Positions 11,094 through 22,995 of a stretch of 64,000 bases of DNA are shown here, one piece after another (within the stretch, counting starts at the first letter, position 1; each line of letters opens with the position of its first letter). A program made the position numbers and the translations under genes. The notes below the pieces were generated by a model. The model had not been told where the DNA came from and did no database searches. It saw nothing but the letters and a program-made list of their open reading frames with translations. The stretch is from positions 1-64,000 of the forward strand of contig JAKZZE010000004.1 in the NCBI GenBank assembly GCA_024220505.1. Direction: 5' to 3'. This DNA is from Rhizopus arrhizus. Taxonomy: Eukaryota > Mucoromycota > Mucoromycetes > Mucorales > Rhizopodaceae.

Positions 11094-14000
11094 TTATGGA
11101 ACAGCAGCAGCAGAGGACTTGTCAATCCAGACTTGACCTGGAACAGATGATGAGTTGTACTCGATGTCAGGATGACAGATCTTGTCAAAGTGACAGAGGA
11201 TCTGACAAAGAGCGGACCAGAAAGGCGGACACCGAGCAGAAGCAGAGACAGGAAGCAAGTTCAAGACATAATCTATGTGGTGACCCACATAGTCAGGCGG
11301 CGGAACAGGCAAGCAGCACCAGAGAGCAGAAGGAACCAAGGTACAGACCATAAGGTGCGAGCGAGAAGTATCGCCAAGACCACAAGAACAGGGAGCAGGC
11401 TTGCCTGGGATCCAACCCATGCGCCATCTGATGAGACGAGACCGGTCAGCACGGGAGGCAGGCAAGTACAGGATGGGATCCACCCGGAGAACAGGGCGAC
11501 AAGCGCGGATCAGAACCTGGGGGGTGGATTGTAAGAAGCTATGGAACTGGTCTTGACGATACCTTCGCAACCAAGAAGCAAGACGGGAAGATGAAGAGAC
11601 ATCTGAAGGGCAATCGAGGACGATACGCCGCTTACGGAGTCGAGACAGAAGAGACACTGGCACAGACTGAGACAGCAAAGACAAGAGACAGTCATCGGGT
11701 AGACCCTCAGAACGACGGCAGAACTTTAGCACCAGAGTGTCAGCACGGAAGGTCATCGAAGGCAGGTTGCAGATATGACGAAGTACAACAGTTGAGGCCG
11801 TTCGATGACCACCGACAAGCATTCGTAAGCATCGGTCTTGCGCACGATTGAGTTCGTCATAGTCCTTTTTTGTAAGCTGAGCAATGGCTAGGCCATACTC
11901 AAGCTTAGGACGTATGAACGCAGCGAACAGACGAGAAGAGAGCAGCAGAGTAAAGCCTTGACGGTTAAGACCCATTGAGTGAAGCTGAGCCATAGCCGCC
12001 AAGGTACTTGAAGAGCGATGTTTTATCATGGCAGAGACAGAGATACCCTTACCATCAAAGGGCACACCAAGATAAGTAAACTCCTCAACAGAGGGAAGGT
12101 CTTGATCATAAAGAGACATTGGAACATACCGACTTGATGTAGCAGTAGGTGCATTAAGGACGGCACACTTTGGTGGACTCCACTTGTAACCAAGAGTCAA
12201 GGAGTGGATCTGCGCTAGGTCCAGCATATGCCGAACTTCGCTAGCAGACCCAACCAGCGCCACATCATCCGCATACAACAGACTGTTGATGGGTGTGGGC
12301 GACAGAGACGAGGAAGACAAAGCAGCAGTACCAACCAAAGGACCAAAGGGAAGACCAGAAGGAGACCAGAGCACCAGAACCAGGAGGACCAGAAGGAGAC
12401 ACCGATAGCACCGAGGTGGTTGTTGCAGAAGCAGCAGAACGAAGCAGAGCTGGTAATGTGTTGACATAGATCGAGTACAGGTGAGGACTCAAGACAGAGC
12501 CCTGAAGGACACCTGTACTCGGCACAAACGGATCAGAGACATTGTTCTGCAACAACACAGACACCGAGACATCATCAAACATGTTGGCCAACAAGGACAC
12601 CAAGGACAGAGGAGCAGAAGAGGCGAGCATCGATTGCCATATGATACGACGATCGACTGTATCATAGGCTGACTTGATGTCCAGGAAAGCGACCACAGGA
12701 TAATGATTGTGTCGGCGTCGGTAAGAGTGCATCAGATCATGAAGACAGAGAGCTTGATCCAATGCACTACGCTGGTGACGGAAACCACCTTGAACTACAT
12801 CGAGCGGAGGAGAGACATCTTCAACAAAGGGAAAGAGACACATCTCAAAGAGCTTGCGGACGATGGAGGTCAAGGAGATTGGACGATAGTTCCCTGGCGA
12901 GGTAGGATCACCCTTTTTGTGGATGGGGACCACCTGTGCTTGACGCCAGAGAGAAGGGGTATATGACCACTGGTAGCAGATACTGAAAAGCAAAGAGAGC
13001 AGTGGGTCCAGAACAGACTTGATGGGGAGGAGCATCTCCGTACGCAAGTGGTCAGGACCAGGAGCCTTACGCAGAGGGAGACGTCGCATCAGTGAACCCA
13101 CACTGTCAGCAGAGAACGAGGGCATACCAGGGTCTTGACTATCGAGGTCAAAAGGCACCATACCAGAGACAGAGGGCAGAGGGTCAGGACGCCTTGACGG
13201 AAGACCGTCACCAGAGTAGACCGAGGCAAGGTGTTGACGCATCGCGTTCGCACCTGTAGCAGGGCCGTCAGGATAAGTAAACCCAACCTGTCGACGTCGT
13301 CGGTTCCGAATCACCTTCACCTTCGACATCGCACGAGCAAGTTCGCCACGGGCCAGAGAGTCACAGAAAGCACGCCAAGAGAGACGTTTGGCAGACTTGA
13401 GAGCACTACGGAAACGGGCTTGAGCAACCTGATGTCGATCCCACCACAAGGCCTTGTCGATGCCAATGGCTCGACGCCACTTGCGGTAATGGTGTTCACG
13501 AACATCGGCGAGTTCTTGCAAGTGCGCATTCCAGAATGGCTTCCATTGGGAAGGTCGAGAAGAGCGAGAGCCAACCGACTTGTCGAGTGCACTATAGATC
13601 GCCTCATTCAAAGTGTCATTGAGAGCGTCTATAGGCGGAGCAGCAGAAGGAGGACTTGACTTTAGAGCTTTGAGCTGATCAACCAATGGAGAGGCCAAGG
13701 ACTGGAATGTGGCCACGTACAGACTACAGACATCAGGTTCCTTCAACCGAGAGAGGTTCCATAGCCGACGGGCAGAAGAAGAAGCAGAAGAGAGAACGGG
13801 CTGCGATGGATAACCGTCAGGGACTGCATAGTCAAAGGACAAGGACAACAGTTTGTGGTCAGAGCCAAGAGAGAGATCACTGTAGACTTGCATCCGAGGG
13901 GACCTAAGGACAGAGGTCATGTTGGTCAAGAAGTAGTCGATCATACTTTGCTTGACTTGACCACCACGAAAGGACAAGAAGGTAGGCACCCCAGGAGCGA

Positions 14001-14661
14001 GAGTCGAGTTCAGAACAGAGAGACCATGTTCTTCACACCAGCGAAGCAGCACCGAACCTCGAGCATTGGCAACGGAATCACCCGTTAGTGCACCAAGACG
14101 CGCGTTCAGATCACCACAGATGATCGTGTCGTCTGTCAAGGGCAACGAAACCAACACAGAAGAGACCTCGTCGTTGGACAAGGAAGGGGGCAAATACAGG
14201 CAGATGAGACGCAAGGAGCGACCCAACCGCAGACCCAGAGCATACTTGGTATGAACCGGGAACTGTACCACAGCCATCGGACACCGAGGAGACACCAGAG
14301 CAGAGACACCTTGAGAGCCACGATAGCTGTTGATCACAGGAGAGCCATACAGGTTGAACTGGGTCCAAGAGGTACGGATCCTGTGGGGCGGAAGCAACCA
14401 GGTTTCGGTGATAAAGACCAAGGAAAACGACTGGCAGTGACGAAGAAGATCCTCGGCTGTGGATTCTTGAAGCCCATTGGCATTCCACAAGCCGATTGTA
14501 AGCGGTATAGATGATGATGACGATGGTAAAGGAGAGGATGGACCATGGGAGCCATGAGAACCAAGAGAGACCAAAGGAGAGGAAGGAGTTGACTGATCTG
14601 GAACCATACCAGATGTAGAGACCGAGGATGCATTATAACGACAAGTATTACTACCCATCAT
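11094..14661 (-). pseudogene. LINE1 ORF2: APE/reverse transcriptase, one frameshift
   Basis: Frame A (12265-14661) holds the apurinic-endonuclease domain and most of the reverse transcriptase; frame B (11094-12467) holds the YADD box and C-terminus. Compared with LINE2, there is one extra base near 12357, in the stretch corresponding to ALVSDGLPFGPLVG of the intact copies, which puts the YADD motif out of frame. Otherwise it is collinear with the intact copies. The ATG at 14661 overlaps the ORF1 stop as TAATG. Confidence 0.9.
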
Positions 14662-15668
14662 TATAATGATCCAAAGCTTGAACGAGAGGCAGGACGGTGA
14701 TGCTCATAGTCATCAAGAGCCATGTCTTCGGCCATATCATCGTAATGGCGGGTAGTCTTGGGTCTATCTTCCTTAGCAGACAGAACTTCAGATACTGTCT
14801 CATCAGAGACAAGGGCTTGCGCCAACAAGTAACGGGAGACAGAGACAGCAACAGGATAGCGCAAGCGCTCTAAAGCCTTGCGAGAGCGGTCGTCATTGAT
14901 GAGCGAGATGGCATGGCTACGCTCTTCAGCAGAAACAGAGTCGAACTTGGGGTCGGCAAGGTTAGCAGGATCGAGTGGATCAAAGGTATCCAAGGTGGGG
15001 ACCTTGGCCTTTTCCAACAAGGACAGAAGAGCAGGCTTGTACTGCAGATGTACGAGCAGACCGACAACAGAGTGAGCAGGATAGCACACATCCAAGATGC
15101 GCCAGCTATCCACACCAAGACGAGAGAGACGACGACGAGCTTCAGTGTAGGTCATCCTACGAGAGCGAGGTATGTAAACATACTCGAAGCCTTGTTCACC
15201 AGACACAGGCTGGAAACCACGAGCAGCGGCAGCACGACGACGGAGTTTGTTCTTTGCAGAACGAGAAACAACAGTAGCCCAAGAAGAGGCAGCAGTACCC
15301 AAGGAGGGCGAAGAGACGGTCTCTTTAGCACCATTTTGAGGAGCAGGAGAAGAAGCAGCGGCATTTGAAATTGGGGTGCTTGTAGGGACCCCGGCAGATT
15401 GTGCGGCCAGTTGGGCACGCAGGGAAGCGATCTCATTGGCTTGAGACTGATTTGTTTCGGCAAGGCGAGCGTTCTCACCTCGCAAAGTTTCGAGCTCTAG
15501 CTTGAGCTGCTCTAAGGCAGAGAGACGAGCAGTGACAGCTTCTAGTGCGTGACTGAGACTTTGGACTGTGACTTCTGGGTCGGACGAATTGGGTCCGGCG
15601 GCGGCATTCAGGATTTTAGATCCTCTTGTATTTCTTGTTGATGACATTTGGATGCAAACTTTCAGCAA
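14661..15668 (-). CDS. LINE1 ORF1 protein (coiled coil, 335 aa)
   Basis: 335 aa, no Gag-type CCHC. Residues about 30-95 have coiled-coil character (VTARLSALEQLKLELETLRG and following heptads); a Ser/Ala/Pro-rich linker follows, then a basic stretch near NKLRRRAAAARG and a conserved globular half with PRSRRMTYTEARRRLSRLG. By analogy with LINE ORF1 proteins it should bind element RNA and form the RNP, but no RRM could be recognised by eye. The first ATG is used; MSSTRN eight codons in is an alternative. The stop overlaps the ORF2 start. Confidence 0.85.
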   Translation of the reverse strand: MLKVCIQMSSTRNTRGSKILNAAAGPNSSDPEVTVQSLSHALEAVTARLSALEQLKLELETLRGENARLAETNQSQANEIASLRAQLAAQSAGVPTSTPISNAAASSPAPQNGAKETVSSPSLGTAASSWATVVSRSAKNKLRRRAAAARGFQPVSGEQGFEYVYIPRSRRMTYTEARRRLSRLGVDSWRILDVCYPAHSVVGLLVHLQYKPALLSLLEKAKVPTLDTFDPLDPANLADPKFDSVSAEERSHAISLINDDRSRKALERLRYPVAVSVSRYLLAQALVSDETVSEVLSAKEDRPKTTRHYDDMAEDMALDDYEHHRPASRSSFGSL

Positions 15669-15789
15669 CGATTAAGCAACAAGTATGTAAGATATCGAGA
15701 TAAGAGTTGAACCAAATAAAAGTATAGATCCAAAGGAATCGATTGATGTAAAAATTGTTGATGGATGGATAGATTTGACAGAGATATCG

Positions 15790-17469
15790 CACTGCAAATA
15801 ATCGTGCAAACTCTGCACACTGTTAATTTTTAGCAATATGCTTTTCTGTTTAACGATGCCAAAAGCTGTGATTGAATGGGTATTTATGCCGACGTCAATA
15901 TCGGCACCCTTTAAGGACCTAAATGTCTGTCAATATATTCTGCGTCTCTGTATGGTGCCGATATTAACGAAAATGATGATCCATAGCTCTAAGTAGATTT
16001 ATACAGACCCAATTGTCATTCTGCGAAGGCGTCTCTCTTGTTAGCTGCTTTACATAGTCTATTCTACGTTATAAATAATTTGGCAACCAATGATACTTTT
16101 TAAATTATTACTTTATTTGTCTTTTTACTCTTTATAAACCATTCATATTGCCTTATATACTTTTTTATGAACCACTCATATTGCTTTATATACTTCTTTA
16201 CCGACCATTCATATTGAAATAAATATTGCTTTATATATACAAAAAAATAGGGATTTTGTTTATAAAAAATACTTTTTTTTATTTAAATAAAATAATAATA
16301 ATACATAGTATTTCTTTGCTTGTAGCGTTTTAACTGTGTACTTGACTTACCTAATGTCACCAGAATAGCAGCATCTAATCTAAAAATACATCAATTAATC
16401 TCGTGGAACTCAAAAAGAAAAAAAAAAAAGCCAAGCTCAAGGATTCAGAGACACAAGGATTCAAGGATTCAAGGATTCAAGGACTTGGGTAATTAAAGCA
16501 AAAGAAGGAAATACATCAGTACTTAAGAACTAAAGTAAAAACCATGATAGAAACAGAAAGAGGCCAAAGTAGAGCAGCACTCATCTATAATGATTATTAG
16601 CTATCGTGTATGTATCGTAAAAGCAATAGTACCTTTCTTTAGATAGACAAGGGGAAGAAAACTTGCTGAGCTTTTACCAATAAGTAAAAAAAAGGAAGCA
16701 GTACGTATCTATAATAATTATTAGCTATGATGGATATGTAATAAAAGTAATAGTACCTTTAGATGGGCTAAGAGAAAAAAACTAGCTAAGCGTATACTCA
16801 CAAGTAAAAAAAGCAGCAGGCATCTATAATAATTATTAGCTATGATGGATATGTAATAAAAGTAATAGTACCTTGCTTTAGATGGACCATGAAAAAAAAA
16901 AGAAAAGAAAAAAAGATACCAGTCAAGCCTATACCAACAAGTAAAAGAAGAAGCAATAATAATCCTGGGAAAAAGACTTTATAAAGGCCATTTAGACTAT
17001 AAAGAAAGAAATCAATACAATATTACTAAAGTACAAGTACCGTTAGAACAGGAATACAATTTATATAATATTAAGAACTTACCTTTTATAAAAAGAGAAG
17101 AAAAAAAAAAGAAAAAAAAAAAAAAGAGAAGTGCTTTTTTGTAGCCTTATTTTACCAATGTTACACTTATTCACTGTCTATCCATATTAGAAAACAAAAA
17201 CAGTTGCTTTTCATGTAGTCTGTATTTAATGGTATCCCAAAAGATAACTTATACATTGCTTGAGTAAGTTTTATTACTTGCGTGCAATATCTTTAACGTG
17301 GAGGATATTATTTTTTCTTTTCTTTTTTTTTTTTTTTTTTTTTTCTCCCTTGTTTTGTTTCATGGAATACACTAAATGTCAAAGGTACAAAAGATAAAAT
17401 AGAATGCTCAAGTATTGATCATATGTAAGTTTATAAAAAAAAAATAATAACAACCAAGTCTAATGTCGG

Positions 17470-17509
<40 letters not shown>

Positions 17510-18534
17510 TTAGGAATTCCTAATGGGACACATTCGGATGACGAACATGAACCTCATGAGCAAAGTTGTTCTTTCCAACACGATAAAACTATAAGAATGT
17601 CAAACTTATATTACTGCTTGTTGTTGAAAAGTTTTTTTTGGTAAAGGAAGTTGGCAATGTTAACATCTCTAATGGCTAATGGCTAATGGCAAATTACACC
17701 CATGTGCAAACATAAAGTAAGTAATGAACTAGTATAAGCTTAAAAACATATATTCTTTTATATTATTTGTCATAAAAAAAATAATAAAGCACTTTATTTA
17801 CTTGAAAAACAAAAAAAAACTGTGCATGTATCTATTAATTATAACTGCCTTGTAACAAGATGTTAACAAAGCCTCTTTTTTTTTTATTCTTTTTAGAATA
17901 TACACATAATCTTTTGTTACAATGTAAAAGCATTTGTATTTTTATAAAACATGTTTACTGTTAGGTTATTGTTTTCATTTGAATAAGTAACATTTTATTG
18001 CTATGCCCTTTTTTTTTTTTCACTAGGTCTTTTTTTTTAACTTTGTCTTTTTTTTTTACTTTTAATTTTCCAGCTTCTTTTTTTTCCCAAACGCAACTAT
18101 TTTGTTAAGTTCTGTTACACGCTTCAAATGAACTAAGCTAAAGATCATAGACTGCCTTCCTAATATGTATTCTTTTGATCAAAATAATCACAATGTGTTT
18201 TTGTTTTCCGCATTTTGCCCTCAAAAATAAAAAAAAGAAGCTATCGGTCTTTCAACGATAGAGGAGAACAAGCTTTCCAAAAAAAGATCATCTGTAAAAA
18301 AAAAAGTCATTTTTTTAAAACGTGAATAACTTTATGAATATTTACCTTACAATGAAAAAAATAACATTACTTAATTTCTTTATTTTTTTCGCATCTAAAT
18401 CTTTTTTCATATTTCGAAAATGACCAATACAGCAAGATATAATGTTTTTTTAAAAAAAAACTTTAAAATCTGTGGACCTATGACTGTCACCGATATCAGA
18501 ATTCTACGTCAAAGGTGCAACATTATTTGCAGTG
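15790..18534. mobile_element. R2: complete non-autonomous CACTG-ended DNA transposon
   Basis: 2745 bp, from CACTGCAAATAATCGTGCAAA to its inverse end ATTATTTGCAGTG. It is flanked by the 3-bp duplication TCG (15787-15789 and 18535-18537). The uninterrupted site GATATCGGCTT is seen in LINE2 (near 24119) and LINE3 (near 29130). CACT-type ends with a 3-bp duplication are characteristic of the CACTA/EnSpm superfamily. Inside are the roughly 110-bp subterminal repeats (16580-16930) and many homopolymer runs; no gene was found. Its non-coding arms match those around the two-gene element R3. Confidence 0.85.
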
Positions 18535-18590
18535 TCGGCTTTCCAAAAACGAGTCGAATTTACCTTTTTAACCAAAAGCGAAAGAAAAGT

Positions 18591-18605
18591 TCTTCGGTAG
18601 TATAG
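18591..18605 (+). repeat. Decayed 15-bp tRNA-Ala target copy
   Basis: TCTTCGGTAGTATAG occupies exactly the 15 positions expected for GGGGAAATGGTGTAG between the 5' end of LINE1 and the 3' end of S1. Only the right half still resembles the target, so the assignment rests mainly on position. Confidence 0.6.
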
Positions 18606-19148
18606 ACGAAAGTTTTTTTTTATTTTTTATTGGTCAAATATGCAGGCGACATATGTGTCATTAATTGCTTGACCACAGAACGAACTGGGAAAGCATACAA
18701 ACTGTTAAGGGGGAAGGGAAGGGAGGGTAAGCAGGGCAATTATTTGGCTGAAGCGACAGACGAAGACTTGGAACAGAGAGAGAGAGACATGCTTCATTAA
18801 GCCCGAGGTGGGCATCCTTGCAACGCTGATAATGCTGCTCACCAAACAGCACACAACACAGACCGACCAGAACAGCAGCGGCGTCAAAACCCAGGGAGGA
18901 AAGAGAGAACAGAAAGGAATGCGAACGGGGACACCGAAAGGGAGGGAAGGTGGACCAGATACCCAGCTGGCACGCAACGCAACACACAGGCGGGACACAC
19001 CGAAAGCCAGAGACAACGCACGTTAAGGAAGTCATGTGACCGTGCGTGGAAGAGACGGTGCGAGGAAGGCAGGATTCGAACCTGCATGTCCAAAGGACAC
19101 TCAACCCATACGGTAGCGCCTTAACCACTACGACAAACACCCACACCT
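18606..19148 (-). mobile_element. S1: tRNA-derived SINE (543 bp)
   Basis: On the minus strand it starts AGGTGTGGGTGTTTGTCGTAGTGG, with a tRNA-like head: an A-box-like TCGTAGTGGTTAAGG, a variable-arm-like hairpin with a TGTCC stem, and a perfect B box GGTTCGAATCC near 19077. A non-tRNA body follows, ending CCAATAAAAAATA...CTTTCGT, the LINE-like 3' end. The long variable arm suggests a class II (Ser/Leu-like) tRNA origin. A 161-codon minus-strand ORF across it is incidental. Confidence 0.85.
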
Positions 19149-19164
19149 GGGGGAAATGGTGTAG
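19149..19164 (+). repeat. 16-bp tRNA-Ala target duplication
   Basis: GGGGGAAATGGTGTAG, the first 15 nt of tRNA-Ala plus one extra G, between the 5' end of S1 and the 3' end of LINE2. Confidence 0.9.
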
Positions 19165-19431
19165 ACGAAAATTTTTTTTTATTAATATATATTAGGAGTA
19201 TATTGACAAGCGATAAATATCATGATAGTCATACTCAAGAAACAAAAAGAAGAGACAAGAATCAAAAAACACTCGCAGAGCACACAAGAGCGAAAAAAAG
19301 GAAAGAGAAAAGGCCAATGGAGACGCTAACTACTGAGCAACTCGTCAACACCATGGTCTCCTCCGCATCGTGCACTAAAATGGTTTGGCAGTGGGAGGTA
19401 GAAGCCAGAGGGTGGATCAGAGCGCTTGTCA

Positions 19432-22400
19432 TTAGGGAGTAGTAGCAGCAGCGGACTTGTCAATCCAGACTTGACCTGGAGCAGATGATGAGTGGTACTC
19501 GATGTCAGGATGACAGATCTTGTCAAAGTGACAGAGGATCTGACAAAGAGCGGACCAGAAAGGCGGACACCGAGCAGAAGCAGAGACAGGAAGCAAGTTC
19601 AAGACATAATCTATGTGGTGACCCACATAGTCAGGCGGCGGACCAGGCAAGCAGCACCAGAGAGCAGAAGGAACCAAGGTACAGACCATAAGGTGCGAGC
19701 GAGAAGTATCGCCAAGACCACAAGAACAGGGAGCAGGCTTGCCTGGGATCCAACCCATGCGCCATCTGATGAGACGAGACCGGTCAGCACGGGAGGCAGG
19801 CAAGTAGAGGATGGGATCCACCCGAAGAACAGGACGACAAGCGCGGATCAGAACCTGGGGGGTGGACTGTAGGAAGCTTTGAAATTGATCTTGACGATAC
19901 CTTCGCAGCCAAGAAGCAAGACGAGAAGTCGAATGAGGGGCATCCGAAGGGTAGTCGAGTACGATTTGCCGCTTACGGAGCTGTGTCAATAGTGAAGAAG
20001 AGACAGAGGAAGACAGCAGAGACAAGAGACAGTCATCAGGAAGACCCTCGAAACGCAGACAAAACTTGAGGACCAAGGTATCAGCTCTAAAGGTCATCGA
20101 CGGCAAATTGGTAATATGACGGAGAACCACAGTTGAGGCAGTTCGATGGCCACCAACAAGCATTCTTAAACACCGGTCTTGAGCACGGTTGAGCTCTTCA
20201 CCGTCCTTTCTTGTAAGTCGAGCAATAGCAAGGCCATACTCGAGCTTAGGACGGATGAAGGCAGCAAAGAGACGAGAAGAAAGAAGCAGAGTAAAGCCTT
20301 GACGGTTAAGACCCATAGAGTGAAGCTGAGCCATAGCCGCCAAGGTACTTGAAGAGCGATGCTTTATCATGGCAGACACCGAGATACCTTTACCATCAAA
20401 AGGGACACCAAGATAAGTAAACTCCTCAGTTGTAGGAAGATCTTGACCGTACAACGACATTGACACAAAGCGACTTGATGTAGCAGTAGGTGCATTTAGG
20501 ACGGCACACTTTGGTGGACTCCACTTGTAACCAAGAGTCAGAGAATGGATCTGCGCTAGGTCCAGCATATGCCGAACTTCGCTAGCAGACCCAACCAGCG
20601 CCACATCATCCGCATACAACAGGCTGTTGATGGGTGTGGGCGACAGGGACGAGGAAGACAAAGCAGCAGTACCAACCAAAGGACCAAAGGGAAGACCATC
20701 GGAGACCAGAGCACCAGGACCAGGAGGACCAGAAGGAGACACCGATAACACCGAGGTGGTTGTTGCAGAAGCAGCAGAACGAAGCAGAGCTGGCAATGTG
20801 TTGACATAGATAGAGTACAGGTGAGGACTCAAGACAGAGCCCTGAAGGACACCTGTACTCGGCACAAACGGATCAGAGACATTGTTCTGCAACAACACAG
20901 ACACCGAGACATCATCAAACATGTTGGCCAACAAGGACACCAAGGACAGAGGAGCAGAAGAGGCGAGCATCGATTGCCATATGATACGACGATCGACTGT
21001 ATCATAGGCTGACTTGATGTCCAGGAAAGCGACCACAGGATAATGATTGTGTCGGCGTCGGTAAGAGTGCATCAGATCATGAAGACAGAGAGCTTGATCC
21101 AATGCACTACGCTGGTGACGGAAACCACCTTGAACTACATCGAGCGGAGGAGAGACATCTTCAACAAAGGGAAAGAGACACATCTCAAAGAGCTTGCGGA
21201 CGATGGAGGTCAAGGAGATTGGACGATAGTTCCCTGGCGAGGTAGGATCACCCTTTTTGTGGATGGGGACCACCTGAGCTTGACGCCAGAGAGAAGGGGT
21301 ATATGACCACTGGTAGCAGATACTGAAAAGCAAGGAGAGCAGTGGGGCCAGAACAGACTTGATGGGGAGGAGCATCTCCGTACGCAAGTGGTCAGGACCA
21401 GGAGCCTTACGCAGAGGGAGACGTCGCATCAGTGAACCCACACTGTCAGCAGAGAACGAGGGCATACCAGGGTCTTGACTATCGAGGTCAAAAGGCACCA
21501 TACCAGAGACAGAGGGCAGAGGGTCAGGACGCCTTGACGGAAGACCGTCACCAGAGTAGACCGAGGCAAGGTGTTGACGCATCGCGTTCGCACCTGCAGC
21601 AGGGCCGTCAGGATGAGTAAATCCAACCTGTTGACGTCGTCGGTTCCGAATCACCTTCACCTTCGACATCGCACGAGCAAGTTCGCCACGGGCCAGAGAG
21701 TCACAGAAAGCACGCCAAGAGAGACGTTTGGCAGACTTGAGAGCACTACGGAAACGGGCTTGAGCAACCTGATGTCGATCCCACCACAAGGCCTTGTCAA
21801 TGCCAATGGCTCGACGCCACTTGCGGTAATGGTGTTCACGAACATCGGCGAGTTCTTGCAAGTGCGCATTCCAGAATGGCTTCCATTGGGAAGGTCGAGA
21901 AGAGCGAGAGCCAACCGACTTGTCGAGTGCACTATAGATCGCCTCATTCAGAGTGTCATTGAGAGCGTCTATAGGCGGAGCAGCAGAAGGAGGACTTGAC
22001 TTCAGAGCTTTGAGCTGATCAACCAATGGAGAGACCAAGGACTGGAATGTGGCCACGTACAGACTACAGACATCAGGTTCCTTCAACCGAGAGAGGTTCC
22101 ATAGCCGACGGGCAGAAGAAGAAGAAGAAGAGAGAACGGGCTGCGATGGATAACCATCAGGGACTGCATAGTCAAAGGACAAGGACAACAGTTTGTGGTC
22201 AGAGCCAAGAGAGAGATCACTGTAGACTTGCATCCGAGGGGACCTAAGGACAGAGGTCATGTTGGTCAAGAAGTAGTCGATCATACTTTGCTTGACTTGA
22301 CCACCACGAAAGGACAAGAAGGTAGGTACCCCAGGAGCGAGGGTCGAGTTCAGAACAGAGAGACCATGTTCTTCACACCAGCGAAGCAGCACCGAACCTC

Positions 22401-22995
22401 GAGTATTGGCAACGGAATCACCCGTTAGTGCACCAAGACGCGCGTTCAGATCACCACAGATGATCGTGTCGTCTGTCAAGGGCAACGAAACCAACACAGA
22501 AGAGACCTCGTCGTTGGACAAGGAAGGGGGCAAATACAGGCAGATGAGACGCAAGGAGCGACCCAACCGCAGACCCAGAGCATACTTGGTATGAACCGGG
22601 AACTGTACCACAGCCATCGGACACCGAGGAGACACCAGAGCAGAAACACCTTGAGAGCCACGATAGCTGTTGATCACAGGAGAGCCATACAGGTTGAACT
22701 GGGTCCAAGAGGTACGGATCCTGTGAGGCGGAAGCAACCAGGTTTCAGTGATGAAAACCAAAGAGAACGACTGGCAGTGACGGAGGAGATCCTCGGCTGT
22801 GGATTCTTGAAGCCCATTGGCATTCCACAAGCCGATGGTGAGCGGAATAGAAGATGATGAAGAGGATGATGATGGACCATGGGAGCCATGAGAACCAGAG
22901 GAAACCAAAGGAGAGGAAGGTGTTGACTGATCTGGGACCATACCAGATGTAGAGACCGAGGATGCATTATAACGACAAGTATTACTACTCATCAT
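19432..22995 (-). CDS. LINE2 ORF2: APE endonuclease-reverse transcriptase (1187 aa)
   Basis: Intact. Residues about 50-275 form an apurinic-endonuclease-like domain (IGLWNANGLQES, FITETWLLPP, IICGDLNARLG, SMIDYFLTN, GSDHKLLSLS), which would nick the target. Residues about 530-850 form the reverse transcriptase (RKAPGPDHLRTEM, VPIHKKGDPTSPGNYRPISL, VQGGFRHQRSALDQ, VAFLDIKSAYDTVDR, STGVLQGSVLSP, LLYADD near 794). Near residues 1080-1100 a CCHC-type knuckle, CSCGLGDTSRSHLMVC, closes the protein. No RNase H domain was seen. The ATG lies in the TAATG overlap with ORF1, which suggests termination-reinitiation. The target specificity inferred from the flanks would reside mainly in the endonuclease. 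Confidence 0.93.
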   Translation of the reverse strand: MMSSNTCRYNASSVSTSGMVPDQSTPSSPLVSSGSHGSHGPSSSSSSSSIPLTIGLWNANGLQESTAEDLLRHCQSFSLVFITETWLLPPHRIRTSWTQFNLYGSPVINSYRGSQGVSALVSPRCPMAVVQFPVHTKYALGLRLGRSLRLICLYLPPSLSNDEVSSVLVSLPLTDDTIICGDLNARLGALTGDSVANTRGSVLLRWCEEHGLSVLNSTLAPGVPTFLSFRGGQVKQSMIDYFLTNMTSVLRSPRMQVYSDLSLGSDHKLLSLSFDYAVPDGYPSQPVLSSSSSSARRLWNLSRLKEPDVCSLYVATFQSLVSPLVDQLKALKSSPPSAAPPIDALNDTLNEAIYSALDKSVGSRSSRPSQWKPFWNAHLQELADVREHHYRKWRRAIGIDKALWWDRHQVAQARFRSALKSAKRLSWRAFCDSLARGELARAMSKVKVIRNRRRQQVGFTHPDGPAAGANAMRQHLASVYSGDGLPSRRPDPLPSVSGMVPFDLDSQDPGMPSFSADSVGSLMRRLPLRKAPGPDHLRTEMLLPIKSVLAPLLSLLFSICYQWSYTPSLWRQAQVVPIHKKGDPTSPGNYRPISLTSIVRKLFEMCLFPFVEDVSPPLDVVQGGFRHQRSALDQALCLHDLMHSYRRRHNHYPVVAFLDIKSAYDTVDRRIIWQSMLASSAPLSLVSLLANMFDDVSVSVLLQNNVSDPFVPSTGVLQGSVLSPHLYSIYVNTLPALLRSAASATTTSVLSVSPSGPPGPGALVSDGLPFGPLVGTAALSSSSLSPTPINSLLYADDVALVGSASEVRHMLDLAQIHSLTLGYKWSPPKCAVLNAPTATSSRFVSMSLYGQDLPTTEEFTYLGVPFDGKGISVSAMIKHRSSSTLAAMAQLHSMGLNRQGFTLLLSSRLFAAFIRPKLEYGLAIARLTRKDGEELNRAQDRCLRMLVGGHRTASTVVLRHITNLPSMTFRADTLVLKFCLRFEGLPDDCLLSLLSSSVSSSLLTQLRKRQIVLDYPSDAPHSTSRLASWLRRYRQDQFQSFLQSTPQVLIRACRPVLRVDPILYLPASRADRSRLIRWRMGWIPGKPAPCSCGLGDTSRSHLMVCTLVPSALWCCLPGPPPDYVGHHIDYVLNLLPVSASARCPPFWSALCQILCHFDKICHPDIEYHSSSAPGQVWIDKSAAATTP

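Larger units (their letters stand above)
10830..18590 (-). mobile_element. LINE1: tRNA-Ala-targeted non-LTR retrotransposon, split by R2
   Basis: Two segments, 10830-15789 and 18538-18590, total about 5.01 kb once R2 and its TCG duplication are removed, the same length as LINE2. On its sense (minus) strand it has a roughly 170-nt 5' region starting ACTTTTCTTTCGC, then ORF1, ORF2, a 264-nt 3' region and the end AAAATTTTCGT with no long poly-A. The base composition is clearly richer in G+C than the AT-rich surroundings. It is the most decayed of the three LINEs: ORF2 is frameshifted and the 5' target copy (18591-18605) is mutated. Confidence 0.9.

Noticed and set aside
10883..11534. Plus-strand ORFs of 120-156 codons across the LINE 3' regions, repeated in LINE2 and LINE3
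   Set aside because: They lie antisense to the ORF2 C-terminus and 3' region and recur only because the LINE recurs. The composition is Arg/Gln-rich as expected from antisense reading.
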